Below, piece by piece: positions 1 to 10,590 of a stretch of DNA of 64,000 bases (positions within the stretch are counted from its first letter, which is position 1; the number at the start of each line of letters is the position of its first letter). This stretch comes from Taudactylus pleione (Eukaryota; Chordata; Amphibia; Anura; Myobatrachidae): contig JAUIMM010000124.1 in the NCBI GenBank assembly GCA_031769625.1, forward strand, positions 3,734,501 to 3,798,500, written 5' to 3'. The notes under the pieces were generated by a model. That model saw only the letters and a program-made list of their open reading frames with translations. It did no database searches and had not been told where the DNA came from. Made by a program: the position numbers and the translations under genes.

Positions 1-61
1 TGTCATCTGGGGAGGTAAAAGACGCAGATCTCTCTCTCACTCATGGGAGGAGAAGCCTCAG

Positions 62-960
62 TCTAAAGTGAATGTAACTACACTAGTGCAGGCTGTCCAT
101 TCAATTCTTCAGATAGAAGATGCTGAGCCCACTCCTAAAACAAAACAGCCACTTTTTAAGAGACAGAAAGTGGTTTTAGTGGAATTTCCTCACTCTGATC
201 AGCTTTCTGGAGCGAAGCATGGAATACGTAAAGTAAAAAGTTTCAGCCCCCAAAACGCCTGCTTTATTTTTACCCTATTCCAGCATCTGACTGCGCTAAA
301 TGGGAGCTCCCCCAGCAGTAGATTCCCATGTGACGCGTCTAATTAAATCTCTACTTTACCTATCCAGACAGCATCCTTCCAAAAGGATACGACGGATAGG
401 AAGATTGAAGCTTGCCTCAAATCTGTGTATTCTCTTACAGGAGCGATTACTCATCCAGCAATGGCCACTGCCTGGGTGGCAAAATCCATTGAGAGCTGGG
501 CAGATGCTCTAGAGGTTGCATTTCCCTCTGATGCCTCCCGGGAACAGCTGTCCTATATCTCCCATATCTGAAATGCAGCCTCCTATTAGGGAGAAGCGGC
601 TTTGGATACTGGTCTCCTGGCTTCCAAGGCATCTGCTACTTCAGTGGTAGCCCGCCGTATCATTTACATGGTCATGGAAGGCCGACATGGACTCTAAGAA
701 GGCCTTGGAATCCCTGCCTTACACTGGGGAGATCCTGTTTGTCCCAGAGTTGGACAAGATTGTGGCTGCCTTAGCGGCTTCTAAGACGGCTTTTCTGCCC
801 TCAGCATCTACACCGAGGCCTCGGATGTAATCCTTTAGGTCCTTTATTCCCCAGAGAAAAGCTAAAGGTCTATCCTTTCCTCGGCAGTCGGCGTCCACAA
901 AGGCCTCCGAGACCAGGACCAAGCAGGCCTGGGCCACCAGATGTCCAGCTACTAAATCCG
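62..960 (+). pseudogene. Gag-like remnant of DIRS copy C
   Basis: Scattered blocks match the Gag-like proteins of copies A and B: a block with VQAVHSILQIEDAEP near 80-130, PPAVDSHVTRLI near 305-340, and GEILFVPELDKIVAALA near 728-778. Several in-frame stops and frame changes separate the blocks, so no protein can be made. The N-terminal part, including the cysteine motif seen in the other copies, would lie upstream of the window. Confidence 0.8.
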
Positions 961-2575
961 AGGACAAACCTTCAGCCCTGGGGGACTCCATCCAATTCTG
1001 GCATCAGACCACCACAGATGCCTGGGTACAAGAAGGGGTCTCTCACAGGTACGCCTTCTCATTCCTGAGACCTTCCCCACTCCCCCTGCAGTTCTTTTAC
1101 ACAGGCCCTCCATCAGATCCGAGCAAAGCAGTGCTCCTCTAGAAGGCCATGCAGTCATTGCCGTACGCGGGGGTAATAATTCCAGTCCCATCATCACAGC
1201 ATGGGAACGATTATTATTCCACCCTTATCTTGGTTCAGAAGCCCAATGGGTGTCATTGACCTATACTCAACCTCAAGTCTCTGAACAAGTTTATCAGGGT
1301 GCCCAGGTTTCGGATGGAAACCCTCCTCTGTATTATGCTAGCTATGGAACCTGGGGACTTTATGGTGTCTCTAACATTCAGGACGCTTATCTACATGTAC
1401 CTATAGTGCCCTCCCATCAGCTGTATCTCCGGGTTGCTGTCCTACAACAACATTTCCAATTTCAGGCACTGCCCAGAAAAAGTCTACTCTGACCCCTTTA
1501 CAAAGGATGGTACATCTGGGAGCTCTTCTGGATTCTCAGACTCAGAGAATTTTCCTGACAGCAGACCAGATCTCCGCACTGCAACAACAAGTGTGCAGGT
1601 TACTCCACAGTTGCTGAGTGTCAATTCACTCAGCAATGCAGCCCTTGGGGTCCATGGTATCCACCTTCGACATGTTGAAGTTCGCTCATTTCCACTCCAG
1701 GCCCCTACAACACCTAATCCGCTCCAGGTGGAATGGGCTGCTCCATCTGATCAGATCCCTCTCCTGGTGGTTACAGACGTCCCACTTAAACAAAGGTCGC
1801 CCCTTTTGGATCCCGGAATGGGTACTCCTCACCATGGATGCAAGCCTCCACGGGTGGGGCACAGTGACCGGCCAGCACTCATTTCAAGGGCGCTGGACAC
1901 CAGCCAAGGCGATCTTACCAATCAACGTCCTAGAACTCCGAGCCATCTACAGAGCCTTCACTCTGGCTCAGGATATTCTTCAGGGTAGGCCAGTACAAGT
2001 ACAGTCTGACAATGACACAGTGGTGACCTACCTCAATCTCCAGTGAGGCACTCGAAGTCGGTCAGCAATGGCAGAAGTGTCATGCATTTTCACATGGGCC
2101 GATAGCCATCTCCGCAGTGTTCATCCCGGGGATTCACAATTGGGAAGCAGATTTCCTCAGCCGTCACGACGTGCACATCGGGGAGTGGTCTCAGACACCC
2201 AGAAGTCTTTCAGCTCCTGGTGGACAAATTGGGTCTACCGGATGTGGACCTCATGGCCTCGCGACACAACCACAAGATTCCAGTGTACGGGTCCAGGACA
2301 AGGGACCTGAAGCAGGCTTTGTGGACGCCTTGTCAGTAAAGTGGACCTTCCATTTGGCGTACTTCTTCGCTACAGTCTCCCTTCTTCCTCGGATCCTTCG
2401 GAAGTTCAAGCAAGAAGGGGGCACAGTCCTGTTGGTAGCTCCGGCTTGGCCCAAACGCCATTGGTACTCCGATCTTCAAAGTCTCTCCATAGATGCTCCT
2501 CTCCAACTTCCTCAACGACCAGACCTGTTGTCTCAGGGCCCCTGTCTACATCCGGACCTGGCCCGTCTGTCTTGA
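961..2575 (+). pseudogene. RT-RNase H-Dam-like remnant of DIRS copy C
   Basis: Fragments of the DIRS polymerase ORF. Near 1220-1400 there is an RT finger/palm block (LVQKPNG, then MEPGDFMVSL). From about 1800 to 2045 there is an RNase H block (WVLLTMDASLHGWG, ELRAIYRAF, VQSDNDTVVTYL). Around 2130-2160 lies the EADFLSRHDVH motif, followed by a stretch like the Dam-like domain of copy B. The YLDD catalytic segment of copy B is deleted here: sequence jumps from the palm block to the region downstream of YLDD near 1480. Stops at several points make it non-functional. Confidence 0.8.
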
Positions 2576-2765
2576 TGGCGTGGCTCTTGAGACATCCCTG
2601 CTAAGGTCCAAAGGTTTTCTCGCTCTGTGGTCCAGATCATGCTCAGAGCACACAAAGCTGGCCTCCGCCCGGATCTATCACCGGGTGTGGCATACATACT
2701 TCCAGTGGTGTGCTGCCAGAGGCTTTGACCCTCAGGTTTTTTGGGTTTCTAGAATCCTTGCCTTT
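2560..2765 (+). pseudogene. Tyrosine recombinase of DIRS copy C, N-terminal piece
   Basis: The frame contains SARIYHRVWHTYFQWC, the same N-terminal core-binding block as in copy B, and ends in a segment equivalent to B's RILEFLQ. At this codon the sequence switches to the left end of copy A. The same gene continues at 8667 with the next residues of the block, which shows the insertion is precise and recombinase-type. Confidence 0.85.
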
Positions 2766-2915
2766 CTACTTCAGGGTCCATAAGGGGGTCCACAGGGTTG
2801 ACCTTGGGGTTATAGCTGGATCAGGATCCATGGGCACCACACAGTTAAGCTTTTAGCTCCCAGGATGCACTTGGGTCCTCCTCTATACCCCGCCCCCGAG
2901 CCACAGGCACCTCAG
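2766..2915 (+). repeat. Left inverted terminal repeat of DIRS A
   Basis: About 150 bp that are the reverse complement of 8479-8620, apart from the outermost 20-40 bp, which differ between the two ends as usual in DIRS elements. It contains the GC-rich block CCCCGCCCCCGAGCCACAGG. The terminal CTACTTCAG looks like a 3' splice acceptor. Confidence 0.9.
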
Positions 2916-3031
2916 TGTAAGTTGGTGCCCGGCCGGAGTCGGTCACCGCGCAGGGGGGCTGCAGGAGCAGCCCCCAGAAGCTTTTTATTTTAGGATAGAT
3001 TTTATTTATTTTATCTTTCTTTTTACTACAG

Positions 3032-3197
3032 ACGGCAGCGAAGGGCTGTCTATACAGACGCCCACGCTGCCGCTCTGATCACCGACTGGCGCCGCGACGC
3101 CAGTACTGATCTGGGGATCGCGGCGGGAGGACAGAGTCCGTACTAGCCGGACTCTGTCTACCTCCCAGGACTGCTGCCGGAGTCGCCGGGGATTCAG
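3032..3197 (+). other. Possible non-coding leader exon in DIRS A
   Basis: The 166-bp segment is preceded by a pyrimidine-rich run ending TTTTTACTACAG and followed by CAG|GTAAGC, a good acceptor and donor pair. Copy B has an equivalent segment of the same length at 27989-28154. Candidate acceptors lie just upstream of the Gag start (CTTATGTCAG near 3727). Splicing of the leader is inferred; only the signals are seen. Confidence 0.35.
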
Positions 3198-3937
3198 GTA
3201 AGCCGCACGTCGCTGGCTAGTGGCGGCGCGTGGAATGCCTTAAGATGCAGTCCTTTAGCCTCCGGTCCTGGGGACAGACCGGAGGCTGCTGGCAGTAGCG
3301 GCGGGCCCCCCATAACCCATGGGACCACTAGACCACCAGGGATAACAGGCAAGCGGGAAGCCAGTATCCCTGGGGTTATGGCCAACCAGGGGAGGAAGCC
3401 TTCCCTGTCTTGCGGCTCCTCCCCTCAGCTCAGCGCGCCTTTCAGCATGCAGTCTGGCGTCGCTGAGCTGCAGACTCTTCAGCCACTCCTCCTCTGAGGT
3501 CTCTGGGGGCCATTTTCTCTGTGGCAGCGCAGATCTCAGGGAGCACGCGGACCGGTCCCCCTGTGTACCTCTCCCCCGACAAGGACAGTGTACACAGCGC
3601 TATAGCCCTCCCAGACACTGAATCTGGGAGGTTGATTGTAGTGGAAAGGTGCAGTGAGTATATCTTCTCTGCATGGTATGTGACTTTTGCTAGTGCTGCC
3701 TGTCTGTGCTTATTTCTACTTATGTCAGCCTATACCTATCCCTTTACTTCTCCTACAAGCCCTACAGGTGTGCGGGGGAAGGGTGTTTCTACAGACCTCA
3801 CTTATATAAATCACGTATTTGTGAGGTTCGTCACATGCAGTGGTGTGCGACACAGTGCCATATTGTGGGCTGTTGTTCAACACACCGGTGAGTGCGTTTA
3901 CTTCTGCCCTGTTGCCAGATACATAATATATTCTGTC

Positions 3938-5488
3938 ATGTCAGACGAGGAGGTTGAGCGCTCAGTGGCTCCGGTGTTGGCCTCCTGCGGACGCTGTTCT
4001 GCAGGAGTGGATAGGGAGGATTTGTCACAGGATGGCCTGTGTAGTCGGTGCCAGGTGGCTCCTGGCCCATCCAGACCTTCTCTGACGCAGGAACCACCGT
4101 GGGCGATGTTTTCTCAAGTGCTGGTGTCTATAGCGGACCGTCTGTCGGTCCCGACTGCTCTCCCTACTAGGGCGTTACCCCAGCCGACCATCCCCCATTC
4201 CCCGGGTGTCCCGCAGTTATTGCGGAGTCCTCCTGGGTCTCAGTCTGTGGGTCCATATGCGGGGTTGCTTATGTATATACAGGCTTCCCCTGTGCCGCAG
4301 CAGCCTGTGGTACCTTTTCAGGCCCCTATGGCGACTCCTCCACCCTGGGTGGATGTGCTCTCCAACTCCGTGCAAAATTTGGCGGCCGCATCCTCGGCTT
4401 TTCAGTCAATGTTGCAGACTGACATGCCTTCTAGGGTTTCAAAACGCCCACTCATGGAGCGGGCGGCTCAGGTATCGGACTCAGAGGGTTCCTCAGATGA
4501 TGGGGAGGTCCCTGATGACACTGACTCGGACGCCTCGGTCCAGGAAATGGATACCAAATCGTCCATTAATGTGCGAGCACTGGTTAGGGCGGTGCGAGCT
4601 ATTCTTCTTATAGAGGATGAGGCACCGGTTCCTAAGTCGAAGTTTCCTAGTTTAAAAAAAACTAAGGTGGCTTCTGCTGTGTTTCCCCTGTCGGATCAGT
4701 TGACGGATCATATGGCGGTAGCTTGGCAGGCGCCCAGTAAGAGATTCCTTCCTCAGAAGCAGTTGGCTTCTAATTATCCCTTCCCTGAGGCACATTGTAA
4801 AAAATGGGAAACTCCACCGGCGGTGGATTCCCATGTCACCCGTTTAACTCGGGGCGCTACCTTACCATTACCGTCGATATCCTCGCTGAAGGATCCCACT
4901 GACAAGAAAGTTGAGACTTGCTTAAAGTCTATTTACTCCCTCTCCGGGGCGGTGGCCCGACCGTCCATGGCCATCTCCTGGGTGGCCAAGGCCATTGAGG
5001 GGTGGGCCAATGCATTGGAAGATACCTTACCGGACGACGCTCCGGATGTCCAGAGGGCGTTGTTGGGACAGATGAGGGACGCTGCTTCTTACATTGGGGA
5101 AGCTTCTTTAGATGCTAGTCTGCTGACTTCGAGGGCATCGGCTGCAGCGGTGTCTGCCCGCCGATCCTTATGGTTGCGGTCCTGGAGAGCGGACTCTGAT
5201 TCAAAGAAAGGCCTGGAGGCCTTACCTTTCAATGGGGAATTACTATTTGGTCCGGACTTGGACAAAATAGTGGATACCCTGGCTAAATCCAAGTCGGCTT
5301 TCCTCCCTTCGGTGGCACTGCCTGCCAAGGTTCGGAGTTCGGCTTTTTGTTCCTTTCAGGTTCAGGGTAAGGCAAAAGGTCAGTCCTTCCTGAGACAGTC
5401 TGCGAGTAAGACTGCCGCTAAACCCAAGAAGCAAGCCTGGAGTGCTCGGCGCCCTTCTTCCAAGCAGGAAGATAAACCTGCGGCCTGA
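3938..5488 (+). CDS. DIRS Gag-like protein (copy A)
   Basis: Open frame of 516 codons from the ATG in CATGTCAGACGAGG. I chose this start because copy B begins at the same codon and the lineage in copy D starts with a similar MSE. The frame is open further upstream in A, but that part is leader-like. Residues C17, C20, C35 and C38 form a CxxC-x14-CxxC cluster that may bind zinc. A proline-rich segment, an acidic serine-rich stretch (around SDSEGSSDDGEVPDDTDSD) and a conserved region follow; the C terminus is basic (KPKKQAWSARR). This position in DIRS elements is taken by a Gag-like RNA-binding protein. Its end overlaps the polymerase ORF. Confidence 0.8.
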   Translation: MSDEEVERSVAPVLASCGRCSAGVDREDLSQDGLCSRCQVAPGPSRPSLTQEPPWAMFSQVLVSIADRLSVPTALPTRALPQPTIPHSPGVPQLLRSPPGSQSVGPYAGLLMYIQASPVPQQPVVPFQAPMATPPPWVDVLSNSVQNLAAASSAFQSMLQTDMPSRVSKRPLMERAAQVSDSEGSSDDGEVPDDTDSDASVQEMDTKSSINVRALVRAVRAILLIEDEAPVPKSKFPSLKKTKVASAVFPLSDQLTDHMAVAWQAPSKRFLPQKQLASNYPFPEAHCKKWETPPAVDSHVTRLTRGATLPLPSISSLKDPTDKKVETCLKSIYSLSGAVARPSMAISWVAKAIEGWANALEDTLPDDAPDVQRALLGQMRDAASYIGEASLDASLLTSRASAAAVSARRSLWLRSWRADSDSKKGLEALPFNGELLFGPDLDKIVDTLAKSKSAFLPSVALPAKVRSSAFCSFQVQGKAKGQSFLRQSASKTAAKPKKQAWSARRPSSKQEDKPAA

Positions 5489-7381
5489 TGGGACGGGCCT
5501 CCCTCTGGGGGACCTCAGAGTGGGAGGCCGACTTCTTCTATTTGCCCAGTGCTGGCACAATACCACCACGGATGCCTGGGTTCGAGAAGTGGTCTCCCAG
5601 GGGTACGCCCTGTATTTTCGGCACAGACCACCCCACCAGTTTTTCTGCACCAGTCCTTCCAAGGACAAGACCAAGGTGTTGCAGATTCAGGAGGCTATAG
5701 AGTCCTTGCTGAAAGCAGGGGTCATTGTTCCCGTTCCTCAATCACAACGAGGGACGGGGTATTACTCGTCTCTGTTTCTGGTGCAGAAACCCAATGGTTC
5801 TCATCGCCCTATCCTCAACTTGAAGTCTCTGAACAAATTCCTCAGAGTTCCCAAGTTCAGGATGGAAACGTTACGTTCCATCATTCTGGGGATTACATGG
5901 TGTCCCTGGATCTCCAGGACGCCTACCTCCATGTTCCGATAGCACCTTTGCACCAGCGGTATCTGAGGTTCGCTATCCTTCAACACCACTATCAGTTCCG
6001 AGCGCTACCCTTTGGTCTCTCCACTGCACCGAGGGTGTTCACGAAGATTATGGCGGTCATGGCCGCACATCTTCGGAACCAGATTGTACGGCTGCTGCCG
6101 TATCTGGATGACCTCCTGTTGCTGGCAAGCTCCCCGGAGGTACTGCTTCAACATCTCCACCTGACTATCGCTTGCCTGCAAGCACACGGGTGGTTCATAA
6201 ATTGGAAAAAGTCCTCCCTGATTCCATCACAGCGGATGGTTCATTTGGGAGCCCTGCTGGATTCGCGTCAGCAAAGGATTTTCCTGACTCCGGAGAAGGT
6301 CGCCTCCCTACAGCTGCGGATACGCAGTTGCCTGAGCAGTCGCCGCCTGTCGGTCCATTCGGCTATGAGAGTTCTGGGTTCCATGGTGTCGCCATTCGAC
6401 ATGGTGGAATTTGCCCAGTTCCATTCCCGGCCCCTGCAGGGGCTGATTCTATCGGAATGGAACGGGTTACCTCACCGGATCCGCTCTCAGGTGCTGGTGT
6501 TTTCTCCGGAGGTTCGGCAATCTTTGGCTTGGTGGCTTCAGACTGCTTATCTGGTCGAGGGGCGCCCCTTTTGGATCCCGGACTGGGTCCTGCTCACGAC
6601 GGATGCCAGTCTCCGGGGTTGGGGGGCAGTGACCGGCTCATTGTCTCTCCAGGGTCGTTGGTCTGCGGAAGAAGCACTTCTCCCCATCAACATCCTGGAA
6701 CTGCGGGCAGTATACAGGGCCCTGCAGTTGTCCGGTCCCGCTCTTCACGGAAGGGCGGTACAGGTGCAGTCCGACAACGCCACCACGGTGGCGTATATCA
6801 ACCACCAAGGAGGAACTCTCATTCGGGCAGCGATGTCGGAGGTGTCTCACATCCTGACGTGGGCGGAGTGTCACATTCCAGCGATCTTGGCGGTCTTCAT
6901 CCCCGGAGTCCTCATTTGGGAAGCGGACTTCCTCAGCCGTCACGACGTGCATCCCGGGGAATGGTCGCTTCACCCAGAGGTGTTTCAGCTGCTCGTGGAC
7001 AGGTGGGGACTGCCGGAGCTGGACTTAATGGCCTCCCGTCACAATCACAAGTTGCCCGTTTATGGGTCAAGGACAAGAGACGCAGGCGCATGTCTGGTGG
7101 ACGCGCTGTCGGTGAAATGGATGTTTCACCTGGCGTATCTGTTTCCTCCGATATCCTTACTTCCTCGGGTTATGCAGAAATTCAAGCAGGACGGCGGCAC
7201 GCTCGTGCTGGTGGCTCCGTCGTGGCCCAGACGGCCTTGGTACTCCGATCTCAGGAGCCTCTCCATCGACGCGCCGTACCTTCTTCCTCAGCGTCGGGAC
7301 CTGTTGTCTCAAGGGCCCTGCCTTTACCCGGATCTGGGTCGGCTGTCTTTGACGGCGTGGCTCTTGAGACAGCCGTCTTGA
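5442..7381 (+). pseudogene. RT-RNase H-Dam-like polyprotein of DIRS A, frameshifted
   Basis: The frame opening at 5442 matches the start of ORF2 in copy B and runs to about 5890. There a 13-bp deletion relative to B (after ATCATTCTGG) shifts the frame. Downstream domains stay open in the frame that ends at 7381: the palm motif with QDAYLHVPI, the catalytic YLDD (about 6100), RNase H (TTDASLRGWG, ELRAVY, QSDNATT), WEADFLSRHD, and a Dam methylase-like domain (DLMASRHNHK). The deletion joins the RT frame to an overlapping open frame, so an abnormal protein from 5549 to 7381 is possible. All downstream catalytic motifs are preserved. Confidence 0.85.
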
Positions 7382-8305
7382 GGTCTTGGGGCTTCTCCAG
7401 TTCGGTTATTGGTACCATGCTCAGGGCACGCAAGCCTGCTTCAGCACGGATTTATCACAGGGACATTATGATCCTCAGGTGTTCCGAGTTTCTAGGATCT
7501 TGGAATTTCTTCAATCAGGATTGGACCTCGGCTTACGCCTTGCATCTCTGAAGGTTCATGTGTCCGCCTTGTCAGTGTGGTTTCAACGGCGGATTGCGAT
7601 ACTGCCGGATGTTCACACCTTTTTCCAAGGTGTTCTCAGGATCCAGCCTCCCTTTGTGGCTCCTTGGGACTTGGCGGTGGTTCTACGGGTCCTGCAGGGT
7701 CCTCCGTTTGAGCCTCTTGAGTCGGTGGAGCTCAAGTGGCTGACATTGCAATTGCTTCGGCCAGGAGGGTGTCTGAATTGGGGGCACTTTCCTGTCGCTC
7801 CCCTTCCTTTCCTGATTTTTCACCAGGACAGAGCGGTGCTCCGCACTTGTCCTGAGTTTTTGCCCAAAGTGGTCTCGAAGTTCCACATTAATCAGGAACT
7901 TGTTGTGCCAGCTTTTTAGTCCCCTGATCTTTCAGCTGGTGAGACTTCCTTAGATGTGGTCCGGGCTCTTAGAATCTATGTGGACCGGACGGCTTTGGTT
8001 AGGAAGTCTGATTCCTTGTTTATCCTCTTTGGTTTTCACAAGAGGGGTTGGCCTGCCAACAAACAAACGTTAGCCCGTTGGCTTCGTTCCGTTATTTGTG
8101 AGGCTTATGCACAGAAGGGTTTACCTGTGCCAGCCTCTGTTAAGGCTCATTCCACTCGTTCTGTGGGTCCTTCTTGGGCTGCTAGGCCACTTAGTCTTCC
8201 ATTCAAACATTTTTGAGGTTCTATGCGTTTGACACCTTTGCCTCTCAGGATGCATCCTTTGGGTGCCGGTTGCTCCTTTCAGCACAGGAGCGTCCCCGCC
8301 CTTAG
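7375..8305 (+). pseudogene. DIRS tyrosine recombinase of copy A, deleted
   Basis: Matches the recombinase of copy B but with three losses. About 40 bp are missing after TTTATCACAG (about 7458), removing part of the core-binding block. About 20 bp are missing near 7747, just before the box I arginine segment. About 45 bp are missing near 8188, between the HxxR motif (HSTR) and the FLRFYAFD tyrosine motif. The protein cannot be complete, so this copy would need recombinase from another element to move. Confidence 0.85.
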
Positions 8306-8317
8306 TTGAACTGCTTT

Positions 8318-8396
8318 GGGACATCCCCAAGGTCAACCCTGTGGACCCGCTATGGACCCTGAAGTAGAAAACAAGAGATATGGTAAGAACCTACCA
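8318..8396 (+). repeat. Internal complementary region of DIRS A (shortened)
   Basis: Begins GGTCAACCCTGTGGACC and contains CCCTGAAGTAG followed by AACAAGAGATATGGTAAG. The first part is the reverse complement of the element's left end and the second of its right end. In DIRS-1 such a region templates completion of the termini and a circular intermediate. Compared with copy B the part complementary to the right end is cut short after GGTAAGAACCTACC. Confidence 0.85.
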
Positions 8397-8478
8397 TTTC
8401 TGTGAGAGTGGTTTCTTGTGTGTTCCAGTCTTCCTTCTCTCTGTTCCATATTCTCCTCCGGCCTAGGCTGCTTACCAA

Positions 8479-8663
8479 CTGAGGTGCCTGTGGCTCGGGG
8501 GCGGGGTATAGGGGAGGACCCAAGTGCATCCTGGAAGCTAAAAGTTTAACTGTGTGGTGCCCATGGATCCTGATCCAGCTATAACCCCAAGGTCAACCCT
8601 GTGGACCCTATGGACTTCGTAGAAACAGAGATAACAAAGGTAAGTTCTTACCATATCTCTTGT
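8479..8663 (+). repeat. Right inverted terminal repeat of DIRS A
   Basis: Inverted copy of 2766-2915, followed by about 45 bp specific to the right end: AACAAAGGTAAGTTCTTACC then ATATCTCTTGT. The AAAG|GTAAGT in it is a near-consensus 5' splice site, and GGTAAG-TT-CTTACC is a small perfect hairpin. Confidence 0.88.
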
Positions 8664-8666
8664 TTT

Positions 8667-9352
8667 CTTCTAGCTGGATTGGATCTCTGATTACTCCTGG
8701 TGCCTCTGCTCTGTCTATCTGGTTTCAGGGCAGAATTACTTCACTACCGGATGTTCACACCTTCCTTCATGGTTCTCCAAGCACTTTAGAACCCCACGTT
8801 TTCAACCCCTGGAATCAGTAGACTTCAAATGGCTTACTGCAAAGACTTTTTCTTATGGCTATCGCGTCTGCCCGTAGGGTGTCAGATTTAGGAGCGCTTT
8901 CCTGTCGCTCCCCATTTCTGATCTTTCATTCAGAGCTTCTCAAGGTGGTTTCTCGTTTCCACCTTTAATGAGGAAATTGTAGTTCCAGCCTTCCTATCAC
9001 CAGACCTCGTTGGATGTGGTCCGTGCTATGAGGATCTACTAGGACCGTACAAGTTTCATCAGGAAAACTGATTCCCTCTTTGTCCTATATCTGGCCAGAT
9101 GGCTTTGCATGACTATCTCACAGGCTTACTCTCAGGCTGGTCTTCCTGTTCCAGCTACTGTCTGCTCATTCTACTCGCTCTTTGGGTCCCTCATGGGCAG
9201 CCCGCCGTGGCGCGTCTGCTGAGCAACTGTGCAAGGTGGCCACGTGGTCTTCTGTCCACGCCTTTCTTAGGTACTATGCCTTTGATACATTTGCCCCTCA
9301 GGATGCTTCATTTGGATGCCGGATTCTCTTCTCAGCTCAGGAACAACTGCTT
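8667..9352 (+). pseudogene. Tyrosine recombinase of DIRS copy C, C-terminal piece
   Basis: The first part (8667-8960) is frame-broken: matches to B's LPDVHTF and to the box I region are in different frames. From about 9165 to 9352 the catalytic C-terminal block is open and well kept: HSTRSLGPSWAARRGASAE, then VATWSS and FLRYYAFDTFA. This gives the HxxR motif, a W at the second histidine position, and the nucleophile tyrosine region. Together with 2560-2765 it is one interrupted gene. Confidence 0.8.
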
Positions 9353-9540
9353 TAGGACATCCCCATTGTCTCCATGTGGACCTCCTATGGACCCTGAAGG
9401 AGAGTTATGGTAGACTTACCTTTGTTAACTCTTGCCCTGACACACCTGGCTTCTATGGGTTTCTTCTTTTGGTCACCAGTAGAGGGCTGGACCATAGGCA
9501 CTAAAAAAAAACTAGCTCCAGCCCATATAACCCCTCCTAC
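8667..9540 (+). mobile_element. Old DIRS copy C, right part
   Basis: Continuation of copy C after nested copy A. It contains the rest of the recombinase gene and then a divergent internal complementary region around 9357-9440 (GGACATCCCC, GGACCCTGAAGGAG, GGTAGACTTACCTTTG). The outer right boundary is unclear; sequence with GCCCATATAACCCCTCC near 9520 may be its terminal repeat. The right limit given is approximate. Confidence 0.7.
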
Positions 9541-10590
9541 CTCCACCTTACCTCACTCCTAAGGCACCCTTTTTATTTTTTTTAAGGTTTATGTTTCCTA
9601 TTTTTTGCGCCCCAGTTCCTGTTTACAGGGCTCAGGTGCCAGCAAAAGCAAGGCTTAGTTAGTGGTCCTCTAGTTCAGCCCTGTCACCAGCTTCTAAGAA
9701 AGGGGGGGGGTCATCTTGTCACTAGCAAAGAGTGTCCAGGGCTCTACCTAAAGAAGCATACCTGTAAAGACGCTGGATAATCAGTAGGCAGCCTCAGCCT
9801 ACTAAGAGTAGTGATTAGCGGCGACCCATATTTTGGCGCACATTCACGGTACACGGCGCCATCTGAAGGGTGTTTCTGTGATCGGGTGACGCCGCCGCTC
9901 TCTTTATAAATATCGATCAGTGCATGAGGGTGTTTGCAGTATCCTGGTGCAAGTTTGACCTTCTTTTCAGGCATGCATTGTGGCTAACTCCACCCTTTAC
10001 TTGGCAGGCTTCCAGAAGTAGGGAAAGCTGCAGGATCTGAGAGCACACTGGAGTCAACCGTTCCACCAGCCTGTGGCTGTGTACTTGCATAGTCTTTTGC
10101 GTCTTAAACAATGAGGCAGAGTGGTGTGGCATAAGTGTATTTAAAGGACTAAAACCTAGGGGAGGTTGTTAACCCTATTACTAAAATATAACAAGTGAGG
10201 ATTATAAACTGTGAGTAGTAGTTGTTAACCCTACTTTAGTACATGCATTCTTTTCTGTTATGCTTATCAAATAACAAAAAAAAATGGGACTCATGAGCTC
10301 TGTGCTCTACAAACAATGAAAGTACATAGGTTCATAGAAATACATCCCTTCTGTTGATGGATGAGGGGTGATACGTGTCTCACGAATGATCCTTCTTTTC
10401 ACTCTTCTCAACTCAGGTATGAAGAGGTCATGGAAAAGAAACTGATATACATATGTGTAGTACAGTTTATTTCCTAAGAAGTATCTTTCTTCTCCCCTCT
10501 ACACACCAGTGAGGATTAATCAGCATACCATCACTCACACTTTTAAGTGTGATACACCGTGTATCAAGGTATCTTTACCACCAGGAAATA
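9541..10590. other. Unassigned intergenic or repeat DNA
   Basis: No coding homology seen on either strand. It includes a T-rich stretch near 9570-9605, a G run at 9702-9710 and AT-rich DNA from 10140. No terminal repeats or target duplications were recognised. Confidence 0.5.

Larger units (their letters stand above)
1..2765 (+). mobile_element. Old DIRS-like retroelement (copy C), left part
   Basis: Degraded relative of DIRS copies A and B. Read left to right it holds gag-like, reverse transcriptase, RNase H, Dam-like and recombinase-like coding remnants in the same order as copy B, but with many stops and frame changes. Its 5' end lies outside the window. At 2765 the recombinase coding sequence stops in mid-gene where copy A begins, and it resumes at 8667. 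The divergence from A and B is plain by eye and the reading frames are broken, so this is a fossil host for the younger insertion. Confidence 0.85.
2766..8663 (+). mobile_element. DIRS-like retroelement copy A, nested in copy C
   Basis: A 5.9-kb element, nearly identical by eye to copy B. Left end is CTACTTCAGGGTCC after a TTT (2763-2765); right end is CTTGT before another TTT (8664-8666). Removing it rejoins the recombinase frame of copy C. It has inverted terminal repeats, an intact Gag-like ORF, a polymerase ORF broken by a 13-bp deletion, a recombinase ORF with three deletions relative to B, and a shortened internal complementary region. DIRS elements integrate with a tyrosine recombinase and normally leave no target duplication, which fits the junctions. 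Confidence 0.92.

Noticed and set aside
5243..5674. Minus-strand open frame of 143 codons in DIRS A (and its twin at 30206-30613 in B)
   Set aside because: Antisense to the Gag/polymerase overlap; conserved only because A and B are similar. No domain recognised.
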